This document shows, one piece after another, positions 7,025 to 14,199 of a stretch of 20,297 nucleotides of DNA. The notes below the pieces were generated by a model. It had not been told where the DNA came from, made no database searches, and was given only the letters and a program-made list of their open reading frames with translations. How positions within the stretch are numbered: position 1 is the first letter of the stretch; every line of letters starts with the position of its first letter. The position numbers and the translations under genes were made by a program. This DNA comes from DASVAL01 sp035649575 (lineage in GTDB: Bacteria > Planctomycetota > UBA1135 > UBA2386), in assembly GCA_035649575.1 (NCBI GenBank), contig DASRJH010000213.1, positions 1 through 20,297 of the forward strand. Direction: 5' to 3'.

Positions 7025-9337
7025 TTACTTGTTGGGCGCCGAATCGACGCTGCGCGGGCCCGGCGGCACGCGGCGGTTCAAGAAGTCGGACAGCGAGCCA
7101 TACAGGTGTTTGCGCGTGCCGGCGCGCTCGACGATCGAGTGCGTGCGGTTCGGGTAGGCGAGATACTCGAACAGCTTGCCGTGCTTGACCAACTCGTCGA
7201 ACAACCGCTCGCTGTGCTGGAAGTGCACGTTGTCGTCGCCGGTGCCGTGCACGACCAGCAGCTTGCCCTTCAGGTTCTTCGCGAACGTGATCGGCGAGCA
7301 CTCGCGGTAGACCTCGGGCACCTTGCGCGGGTCGCCGCAGTAGCGTTCCTGGTAGATCGTGTCGTAGAGCGCGAGGTCGGTCGCGGGCGCCACCGACATG
7401 CCGGCGCAGAACAGGTCCGGGTAGCGGAACAGCATGTTCAGGGTCATCGCGCCGCCGCCCGACCAGCCCCAGATCGCGAGCCGAGTCTTGTCCATCCACG
7501 AGCCTTGCGCGCAGAGGGCCGTCACGGCCTCGTTCCACTCCTGCGAGCTCGTCACACCGATCTTCTGGTAGAGCGCCTTGCGCCAGTCGCGACCTTTCGG
7601 TGCCGGCGTGCCCCGCGCGTCGACTGACATCACGACGTAGCCCTGCTGCGTGAGCCAGCGGTGGAACAGGTGGTGGCCCAGGAACCACGTGTCCTTGACC
7701 GTCTGCGCCCACGGCTCCCCGTAGATGTGGAACACGACCGGCCACTTCTTGCTCGCGTCGAAGTCCGGAGGGGTCATCACCCAGCCGTCGAGCACGACCC
7801 CGTCGGCGACCTTCACGTCGAAGAAGTCGTTCTTGCCCTTCGCGACCGCCTCGTACTTGTCGCGCAACTTCTTGTTGTCGACGAGCACGCGCACCGTCTC
7901 GTGCGAGGGCAGCTTCACGAGGTCGACGACCGGCGGGTTGTCGAACGACGAGTACATGTGGATCGCGAGCGAGCCGTCGGGGCTGATCTGGTAGTCGTGC
8001 CAGCCGCGCTGCGCCTCGCCCGACACGAGGCCCGACACGATGCCCGAGTATCGCAGCGGCATGCCCGCGGGCATCGCGTCGCGCGGCATCGCCGTCAGAT
8101 ACTTCTGCGGACCGTGAGGCGATGCGCTGACGTAGCCCGTGCCCTTGCCGATGTCGACGTGGTCGACCGAGATCACGTCGAAGCCCTTCGTCCACGCGCG
8201 ATGCGTCAGCAGCATCTGCTTGCCGCGCGTGTCCCACTCGATCGTGCCGCATTGGCGGAAGCGCGGGCCGTCGCCCTCGTGGAACGCAGTGTCGCTGGTC
8301 CAGAAGAACTTGCCGCCGCCCTCGACCCAACGGAAGTCGTCGCGCACGTCGACATACGCTTCGTCCCGCTCCTCGTGCACGACGCGGCAGTCGCCGGTCT
8401 TCACGTCGCCGCCGAGCACCTGCAGCACGTTCTGCTCGCGCGGCAGCCACTGCACCATCAGCTCTTCGCCCTTCGGATGCCACTCCATGCGCGGCAGGTA
8501 GGTCTCACGCGGATCCCCCGGCGTGTCGAGCCACACGGTCTCGCCACCAGCCGCCGCGATGACGCCGATCCTGCAGCTCGAGTTCGTCGTGCCCGCCTTC
8601 GGGAACTGCACCGGCACGACCTTGCTGTACCGGTCCGCGAGGTTGTCGATCATCAGGAACTCGCCCACTCCCGAACAGTCGAGCTGCCAGTAGGCGATGT
8701 GCTTGCCGTCAGGGCTCCAGCGGAACCCGTCGCGGCAGTCGAACTCCTCTTCGTAGACCCAGTCGAACGTGCCGTTGATGATCGTCGCCGAGCCGTCCTT
8801 GGTCAGCCGCGTCCTCTTCCGCGTCGCGACGTCCTCGACGTAGAGGTCGTTCTGCGCGACATACCCGACGCGCGTGCCGTCGGGCGACCACTTCGCGAAC
8901 ATCAGCGTCGACTTCGGCAAGTCGCCGCCGAGGCGCAGCGGCTCGTGCTTGCCGCCGAGCGACAGAACGTAGTACTCGCCGCGAGTGTTCTGACGCCAGA
9001 CGCGTTCGCTCTGCGTGAACGCGAGCAGGTGCGTCTGGTCCGGCGACAGCACGTAGTCTTCGATCGCGATCGGTCCGGCCGCGACTGCCAGCATCGCGGC
9101 CGACACGAGCACTTCGCGCTTGCCCGACACGGCTTCGTAGCGCACGAGCTCGGGCGGCCCGCCGGCCTCCGTGGGCTCGAGCGTCGCGTAGTGAGCGCCG
9201 TCGAGCCAGCGCGCCGGTCCGAAGCGCTCGAGCCGGAACTCGCCCGAGGTGATGCGTTGGGCATCGAGTCGCGACGCGTCCTGCGCGCACAACAGCGGAC
9301 ACAAAAAGCCGAGAACCAACACGAACAGCTTTCTCAT
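7025..9337 (-). CDS. S9B dipeptidyl-peptidase IV family serine peptidase, exported
   Basis: A prolyl-oligopeptidase-clan enzyme expected to remove X-Pro (or X-Ala) dipeptides from peptide N-termini in the periplasm. Numbered from the ATG at 9337, it has a signal peptide (MRKLFVLVLGFLCPLLCA), a beta-propeller at about 40-490 and an alpha/beta-hydrolase domain at about 500-750. The propeller carries DWVYEEEF, whose last two glutamates (197/198) match the DPP4 N-terminus-binding pair. The hydrolase domain shows the oxyanion Tyr539 (HIYGEP), nucleophile Ser626 in GWSGGG, Asp701 in HGTGDDNVHF and His733 in NRTHS. GWSGGG replaces the GWSYGG of classical DPP4. The length of 770 residues is normal. 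A GTG one codon upstream (9340) is an alternative start. The gene leads a minus-strand pair with the PPC protein, consistent with a shared role in extracellular peptide use. Confidence 0.95.
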   Translation of the reverse strand: MRKLFVLVLGFLCPLLCAQDASRLDAQRITSGEFRLERFGPARWLDGAHYATLEPTEAGGPPELVRYEAVSGKREVLVSAAMLAVAAGPIAIEDYVLSPDQTHLLAFTQSERVWRQNTRGEYYVLSLGGKHEPLRLGGDLPKSTLMFAKWSPDGTRVGYVAQNDLYVEDVATRKRTRLTKDGSATIINGTFDWVYEEEFDCRDGFRWSPDGKHIAYWQLDCSGVGEFLMIDNLADRYSKVVPVQFPKAGTTNSSCRIGVIAAAGGETVWLDTPGDPRETYLPRMEWHPKGEELMVQWLPREQNVLQVLGGDVKTGDCRVVHEERDEAYVDVRDDFRWVEGGGKFFWTSDTAFHEGDGPRFRQCGTIEWDTRGKQMLLTHRAWTKGFDVISVDHVDIGKGTGYVSASPHGPQKYLTAMPRDAMPAGMPLRYSGIVSGLVSGEAQRGWHDYQISPDGSLAIHMYSSFDNPPVVDLVKLPSHETVRVLVDNKKLRDKYEAVAKGKNDFFDVKVADGVVLDGWVMTPPDFDASKKWPVVFHIYGEPWAQTVKDTWFLGHHLFHRWLTQQGYVVMSVDARGTPAPKGRDWRKALYQKIGVTSSQEWNEAVTALCAQGSWMDKTRLAIWGWSGGGAMTLNMLFRYPDLFCAGMSVAPATDLALYDTIYQERYCGDPRKVPEVYRECSPITFAKNLKGKLLVVHGTGDDNVHFQHSERLFDELVKHGKLFEYLAYPNRTHSIVERAGTRKHLYGSLSDFLNRRVPPGPRSVDSAPNK

Positions 9338-9346
9338 CACAGGTTT

Positions 9347-9351
9347 CTCCT
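9347..9351 (-). promoter_or_regulatory. Shine-Dalgarno AGGAG of the S9B peptidase gene
   Basis: AGGAG lies 9 bases before the ATG at 9337 and 6 before the overlapping GTG at 9340, so it supports this start region but does not decide between the two codons. A TAAGAT box (9367-9362) just upstream could be a -10 element, without a convincing -35. Confidence 0.55.
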
Positions 9352-9409
9352 GACGGGCAGGATCTTAGCCACTGGCGTTCGCGCGCGTCTGCGAGACACT
9401 TCCCCGATC

Positions 9410-11173
9410 GTGACCCCTCGCATCGGACTGCTACTGGTCGTGCTCGCTTGCAGTAGCCCGGTCCGCGCGCAACTCGCGAAGTGGAACCTGCCGGTCGGCG
9501 GCGTCGCCACCTACACGGCCGAAGAATCCCTCGACCCGGACCCGGCTCGCGGCATCCTGCCCGGCTGCCCGCTGCCGCATGCGACGATCCTGCTGCAGAG
9601 CGAGCTCGCGGCCGAAGGCACGCACGTGGAGGCCGAACCGCAGGACTGGCGCTGGATCGCGCCGCTGATCGCGTTCGATCTGCGGCTCGGCGCCGGCGGC
9701 GTCAGCACGACGCTCGAGCGGGTGCCGGGCCTCGGCACGCTCGAATTCAACGGCACGGGGAGCAAGGGCGACGACGACACGCAGAAGTTCGATCTGACGT
9801 TCAAGGTGAACCGGCCCGTGCTGCTCGCGCACGAGAGGAAGCTGCAGAGCACCGATCCGAGGCCGTGGTATGGCGGCGAGGGCACGGGCACGCTGAGTAT
9901 CGAGCGCAAGCTCGACGCCAAGGCCGGCGTCGTGCGCGAGTTCCGCGCCACGCTGACGCTGAAAGTCCTCTTCGGCCCCCACCACGGCAAGGGGGCCCTG
10001 ACCGGCGTGTTCACGCAGCACTGGCAGCTCGACAAGGTTCACGACTACCGCGACCCGGACTTTCGCGAGCGCGTCGCCCAGGCGATCGCCGACGGCGCCG
10101 ACGTGATCGAAGGCGAGATGCGCCTCGATCGGCCGGAGTTTGCGACCACCGAGGACAGCAAGCACCCCTGCGGCGACGGCCTGCTCGCGCTGTGTCTGCA
10201 GACGCTGCTGATCGCCGGGCGGCCCGCGGACTCGCCGAAGATCCGGGCCGGCTTCGAGGAGCTGCACCGCCGCAACATCCGCGAGACCTACAGCCTCGCC
10301 GTGGCGCTGCTCGCGACCGAACAGGTCTACGCGCCGCCGCGCGAGCGCGAGTTTCTGCTCAGCGGCGTGCTCGCGAAGCCGACGCCGCGTGTGCTCCGTC
10401 CCGAGGACCAGAAGAGGGTCGCGCAGTGGACCGAGCGCCTGCTCAGCAACCGCGACGAGAGCCTCGACCAGGCCTACCGGTCGCGCTGGTGGTATCTCGG
10501 CGGCAAGGGCTTCGACAACAGCAACTCGCAATACGCGCTGTTCGGCCTCTGGAGCGCCTCGTTGTGCCAGCAGCAGGTTTCGCGCGGTGTCTGGCTCGCA
10601 TCCGCCGAGCACTGGCTCGCCGCGCAATACGGGCCGGACGGCAGGTCGCGCGAACTGGGCCTCGTGCCGCTCAGCGACTCGCCCGACAAGGACCTGCTCG
10701 CGCCCGCCCACACGGGATCGACGCGCGCGACACCTCCGCGCGGCTTCAGCTACACGCTGCCCGGTTCGGGCCCGGCCTACGGCAGCATGACGTGCGCGGG
10801 CATCGCCGGCATGTCGCTCTGCCGCGCCGCTCTCGATCAGGGTGCCGCAACGGCGCTCGACAGCAAGCTCGACGACGCGATCCGGGCAGGGTTCGCGTGG
10901 CTCGCCGCGCATCGCACCGTGCGCTGGAACCCGGGGCCGCCGCCGCTGCGCAACGACCACTACTTCTACTGGCTCTACAGTCTCGAACGCGCCTGCGAGC
11001 TGTCGCGCACGGGTCTCATCGACGGCTGGGACTGGTATCACGACGGCGCGCAGGCGCTGCTCGCTCTGCAGGACTACCACGGCAAGTTCGGCCCCGCCTT
11101 GCTGAGCGAGCAGTGCTTCGCGGTGCTGTTCCTCAAGAAGGCCCAGCTGCCGGTCCTGACCGGGCCGCGCTGA
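9410..11173 (+). CDS. exported alpha/alpha-toroid protein, prenyltransferase/squalene-oxidase-repeat-like
   Basis: A 587-residue protein starting at a GTG at 9410. The N-terminus MTPRIGLLLVVLACSSPVRA is an export signal; cleavage before Gln21 is likely, though VLAC could be a weak lipobox with Cys14. Residues about 25-240 are beta-rich and unrecognised. The C-terminal half, about 255-580, is a series of helical pairs with the hallmark GKGFDNSNSQYALFGLWSA, plus GSMTCAGIAGMSL and FYWLYSLERACEL. These recall the secreted terpene-cyclase/prenyltransferase-like toroids that are abundant in planctomycetes. No terpene cyclase DxDD motif is seen, so cyclase activity is not claimed; a protein- or glycan-binding role is as likely. 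It is divergent from the S9B gene and converges with the gene at 11177 with 3 bases between stops. No clear Shine-Dalgarno sequence precedes the GTG. Confidence 0.82.
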   Translation: MTPRIGLLLVVLACSSPVRAQLAKWNLPVGGVATYTAEESLDPDPARGILPGCPLPHATILLQSELAAEGTHVEAEPQDWRWIAPLIAFDLRLGAGGVSTTLERVPGLGTLEFNGTGSKGDDDTQKFDLTFKVNRPVLLAHERKLQSTDPRPWYGGEGTGTLSIERKLDAKAGVVREFRATLTLKVLFGPHHGKGALTGVFTQHWQLDKVHDYRDPDFRERVAQAIADGADVIEGEMRLDRPEFATTEDSKHPCGDGLLALCLQTLLIAGRPADSPKIRAGFEELHRRNIRETYSLAVALLATEQVYAPPREREFLLSGVLAKPTPRVLRPEDQKRVAQWTERLLSNRDESLDQAYRSRWWYLGGKGFDNSNSQYALFGLWSASLCQQQVSRGVWLASAEHWLAAQYGPDGRSRELGLVPLSDSPDKDLLAPAHTGSTRATPPRGFSYTLPGSGPAYGSMTCAGIAGMSLCRAALDQGAATALDSKLDDAIRAGFAWLAAHRTVRWNPGPPPLRNDHYFYWLYSLERACELSRTGLIDGWDWYHDGAQALLALQDYHGKFGPALLSEQCFAVLFLKKAQLPVLTGPR

Positions 11174-11176
11174 TCG

Positions 11177-11614
11177 CTAGGGCGCTGCGCGCAACGTCAC
11201 GGCGCCAGGAACCTCGACGTTGCTCGCGGCGAAGTGACGACCCGATCCTTCGCTGAACACCATCTCGAGGTCGTAGCGCCCCTTCGCGAGTCCCGCGACC
11301 GGCACCGTCGCGTCGCTGCGCACGCGCGAACGCAGCACGAGCCGCGGCGTTCGTTCGCGCTCGCCATCGAGCCGACGCCAGACCGTCATCACGCCGCGAA
11401 GGCCGATCTGCCCGGCTGGCAGCGACACGGTGCAGGCGGCGTCTGCGACCTTGCCACCCGACGAGCCCGTGGCATCGCGCAGCACGACCACACCCTCCAC
11501 GTCGTCAGCATCGTCGGGCTGCCAGGTCTCGCCCCCGGTCCCCTCGAGAGTGACGACACGGAGCAGGACCACAAGCGCGCCGGGGATCACCCACCATCGC
11601 ATGCGTTCGTCCAT
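11177..11614 (-). CDS. small exported or membrane-anchored hypothetical protein
   Basis: A 145-residue protein whose N-terminus (MRWWVIPGALVVLLRVV after a short MDER leader) is a signal or anchor segment. The remainder is predicted mostly beta and contains GLAKGRYDLEMVF, a pattern seen in carboxypeptidase-regulatory-like and related beta-sandwich modules; the resemblance is weak and I do not assign a family. The ATG at 11614 is preceded by AAGAG with a 6-base spacer; an ATG at 11602 would also keep the hydrophobic segment. It follows the Cys-rich protein gene by 86 bases and its stop nearly abuts the stop of the opposing toroid gene. Confidence 0.65.
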   Translation of the reverse strand: MDERMRWWVIPGALVVLLRVVTLEGTGGETWQPDDADDVEGVVVLRDATGSSGGKVADAACTVSLPAGQIGLRGVMTVWRRLDGERERTPRLVLRSRVRSDATVPVAGLAKGRYDLEMVFSEGSGRHFAASNVEVPGAVTLRAAP

Positions 11615-11700
11615 GGGCGGCTCTTCGGCCGGCGCAGGGGTGCAACCGGAGAAAACCCTGGGGCCTTGGTGTTGCGTTCCCCGACACACGGAGCCACGGC

Positions 11701-12306
11701 CTACCCGGCGGCCGTGTCACCCAGAGGACAACGGGAGCTGATCAGCCGCTCGAGCAGCGCTCCAGCCGCCTTTCCGGCCTCCGCTTCGCCGAGCCCGCGC
11801 AGCACCGGCATGACGCCCGTCACGTAGCGCGCGGGCGGCATGCCTTCGAGGGCGCGCAACAGGACCCAGCGCACCGCTCGAGGTGCAAACCACAGGCGAT
11901 CGATCGCGGCCAGTGCCGTGTGCAGGTCCGCGTCGCCGCGCATGGGCGGCAGAGCCGCGAGCAACCCCACATCGCCGCCGCGACCTCGCGATCGCAAGAG
12001 GGCCGGCAACAGCGTGTGCAACAAGCAGTCGAGCACGAGCATGCCGCGAGCGCGTTCGAGCGCCGCACTGCCGCGCGAGTTCACGAGCCTCGGCACGAAC
12101 GAGCGCAGACAGCGGTTGCGCTCTGCGTCGCCCATCGCGTCGTTGCAGGCGCGCACGAGCGCCGCGGCCACCGGGCAAGCGCAGGACGGTTCATCGCCGT
12201 GCGGTTCCCCGGCGAGCCAGGCCACCATCTCCATCGCGCACATGCCTTCGTCGCGCGAGCGATGCGCGCCGCGGCGCAGCGGATGGCGTTCGATGAGTCG
12301 TTGCAT
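11701..12306 (-). CDS. conserved-looking Cys-rich protein of unknown function (cytoplasmic)
   Basis: A 201-residue protein without a signal peptide or membrane segment. Its N-terminal signature, DEGMCAMEMVAWLAGEPHGD (19-38) followed by EPSCACPVAAALVRACNDA (39-57), matches my recollection of an uncharacterised bacterial family with the pattern C-x-M-E-x3-x-LAGE-x2-D-x2-x-C-x2-P-x7-x-ND, found also in actinobacteria. Cysteines sit at 23, 42, 44, 54, 66, 94 and 193. C23 plus C42/C44 could bind a metal, but this is inference. The C-terminal half is helical, Leu/Arg-rich. It lies downstream of the PafA-type phosphatase gene across a 219-base gap, so it may have its own promoter. Function unknown. 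Confidence 0.75.
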   Translation of the reverse strand: MQRLIERHPLRRGAHRSRDEGMCAMEMVAWLAGEPHGDEPSCACPVAAALVRACNDAMGDAERNRCLRSFVPRLVNSRGSAALERARGMLVLDCLLHTLLPALLRSRGRGGDVGLLAALPPMRGDADLHTALAAIDRLWFAPRAVRWVLLRALEGMPPARYVTGVMPVLRGLGEAEAGKAAGALLERLISSRCPLGDTAAG

Positions 12307-12525
12307 GGCTCGGCTGCCGGCGATGAGGGAAGCAGCAGGCTATCAGGGACTCGCTTCCCGTGGGGCTGTCACTGTGAGGCTCATCGCGCCGCGTCGATTA
12401 CCGCGTTGCCATCGAGGCTCTGCGCGCGTGCCTCTCGACCGGTCGCCGGCAGTTCCTACGCGGAGAGCACCGGGCAAGGCTCGCAGCAAGCCCGCACGCT
12501 GCCTTCGGAGGACGCCAGCGACCGA
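12307..12525. other. 219-base intergenic region between the phosphatase and Cys-rich protein genes
   Basis: No gene is apparent. It holds a 7-base inverted repeat, GGGAAGC (12327-12333) and GCTTCCC (12353-12359), with a 19-base loop and no T-tract, and a TAGCCT box on the minus strand about 30 bases before the next ATG. A promoter for the Cys-rich gene may lie here but I cannot place it with confidence. Confidence 0.4.
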
Positions 12526-14199
12526 TCAGTTCCCGCCCAGCAACTGCGGCGGAACGGTGTCGACGACCGCTGCCGCTCGTGGCAGGCCAAGCATCTGCGC
12601 GAACCACACGACTCCGAAGCCCGGCGTGATCGCAGCGTCGATGCGCGCTCCGGCCCGGACGCCGGGGCCGATCGCGAACGCGGCGACTTCGAGGTCGTAG
12701 GCGTGGGGCGTGCCATGCGACGCCGGCGACGCGCCGTCGAGCCAATACGGCTTCACGACGAGCTGCACGTCGCCCGCGCGCCCCGGGTACAAGCCCAACA
12801 CGAGCGAAGCCCGCAGCGCATCGTGCTCCTTCGACGGCGCCTGCAGGTCCTGGGTCGCAAACGCCGCGCTGATGCCACGCGCCGACGCAGCCGCCTGCGC
12901 GGCTACGCGCGATGCCTCGAGCAGCATCTCCGCCGCGTCGCGTTCGCCGCGCAACGCCGCGAGCACGTCGTGGTCGAAGTAGAACGAGTACTCGCCGACG
13001 TGCGTGAAGAAGCGCTTGCCTTCGGGCGGCCTGCCGCATCGCTTGGTCAACGCCTGCTCGGCTGCAGTGCGCGCGCCGGTCAGCAACAGACCCCGGCCGG
13101 CATCGCGACCCGCCGCCTTCGCGGCTTCGGGCGTGGGCCCCACGCCGTGATCCGCCGTGAGGAACAGCGCCCAGCGCCGGGCCCCCACCGCGCTGTCGAG
13201 GAACCCGAAGAACAGCGCGAGATCGCGGTCGAGTCGCAACAGCGCATCGCGCGCTTCCACCGAATCGGGACCGAACACGTGGCCGACCACGTCGGTCGAC
13301 GAGAAGCTCACGCAGAGCAGGTCGGTCACGGCGTCCGCGCCGAGTTCCATGCCGCGCACGGCGGCTTCGGCCGCGAGGCGCACGACCGTGTTGCCCTGCG
13401 GCGAAGCGAAGAGCTGCAGGTAGTACGCGGGGGCGGGCTCCAGCTTGCCGCCCGTGAGCGGCTGCGGCAGCGTGTGCTGGTTCGTGCCGTTCTGGTGCGC
13501 CACCTCGTAGCGCCGGTCGTCGACGAGACCCGCGTAAGCCGCCTCGGGTCCCGAGCGATCCCAGACCGAACCGAAGAACCCGTCGATGGCCCTCTCTTCG
13601 TTGAAGCGCGTCACCCAGGCCGGCGTCGCTTTGGCCCACGCCGTGTTCGTGACGAGGTTGCCGGTCGTCGTTTCGATCCAGACGACGGCGTCCGCATCGG
13701 GACCCGCCATCAGGATGGCCGAACGGTCCTTCCACGACACGCTCGCGACCTTGCTGCCCGGCACGCTCTTCTCGAGGCTGCTCGCGAACGTCTGCGCCCG
13801 CATGCGTCCGGGTCCACGATCCTTGCCCTCGGGCAGATCGGGCAACGCCGGCATCGCTTCGTTCACGCAGTAGACGAGTTTGCCATCCTCGACGGACCAC
13901 CAGCTGTTGCGCACGATGCCGTGCACCGACGCCGGCACTCCGGTGCCGATCGTCGCGTGGCCCGGCCCGGTCTCCGTGCACGCATGCTGGTAGGCGCACT
14001 TCGAGAACCAGGCACCTTGCTGCGCGAGCCGCTGAAAACCGCCATCCTTGTCGAGGAACGGTCGGCCCTGTTCGAACACCCAGCTCGCGAGCTGGTCGAC
14101 CACGCACAACACGACGAGCCGCGGCCGTTCGACGGCGGGCTCCTGTTGGGCCCACACCGATCCCGCGAGCAGCGCGCAGAACGAAAGACGCAGCATCAT
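12526..14199 (-). CDS. PafA-type alkaline phosphatase (alkaline phosphatase superfamily), exported
   Basis: A two-zinc phosphomonoesterase of 557 residues predicted to act in the periplasm; signal peptide MMLRLSFCALLAGSVWA, cleavage before Gln18. All active-site elements known from Elizabethkingia PafA can be placed: metal ligand Asp35 (VVDQ), nucleophile Thr77 in TETGPGHAT, Asn98 (RNSWW), the KDR pair Lys157/Arg159 in SWKDRSA, Asp303 and His307 (STDVVGH), Asp350/His351 (TADHG) and His495 (SHGTPHAYD). The Lys/Arg pair is characteristic of PafA-like monoesterases rather than NPP phosphodiesterases. The length matches the family. Its ATG overlaps the stop of the upstream TIM-barrel gene (ATGA), so the two are almost certainly translationally coupled. 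Phosphate scavenging is the likely job; no Pho box was recognised. Confidence 0.93.
   Translation of the reverse strand: MMLRLSFCALLAGSVWAQQEPAVERPRLVVLCVVDQLASWVFEQGRPFLDKDGGFQRLAQQGAWFSKCAYQHACTETGPGHATIGTGVPASVHGIVRNSWWSVEDGKLVYCVNEAMPALPDLPEGKDRGPGRMRAQTFASSLEKSVPGSKVASVSWKDRSAILMAGPDADAVVWIETTTGNLVTNTAWAKATPAWVTRFNEERAIDGFFGSVWDRSGPEAAYAGLVDDRRYEVAHQNGTNQHTLPQPLTGGKLEPAPAYYLQLFASPQGNTVVRLAAEAAVRGMELGADAVTDLLCVSFSSTDVVGHVFGPDSVEARDALLRLDRDLALFFGFLDSAVGARRWALFLTADHGVGPTPEAAKAAGRDAGRGLLLTGARTAAEQALTKRCGRPPEGKRFFTHVGEYSFYFDHDVLAALRGERDAAEMLLEASRVAAQAAASARGISAAFATQDLQAPSKEHDALRASLVLGLYPGRAGDVQLVVKPYWLDGASPASHGTPHAYDLEVAAFAIGPGVRAGARIDAAITPGFGVVWFAQMLGLPRAAAVVDTVPPQLLGGN

Noticed and set aside
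4839..7157. 772-codon plus-strand frame
   Set aside because: It spans the opposite strand of two clear genes and the gap between them, with low-complexity Arg/Ala-rich translation.
7661..9409. Long plus-strand frame running into the toroid gene
   Set aside because: The part before 9410 is antisense to the S9B peptidase and is shadow; only the portion from the GTG with its signal peptide is real.
12327..12359. GGGAAGC/GCTTCCC inverted repeat as a terminator
   Set aside because: Seven-base stem with a 19-base loop and no T-tract; it lies before the start of a gene on the minus strand and is expected by chance at this GC content.
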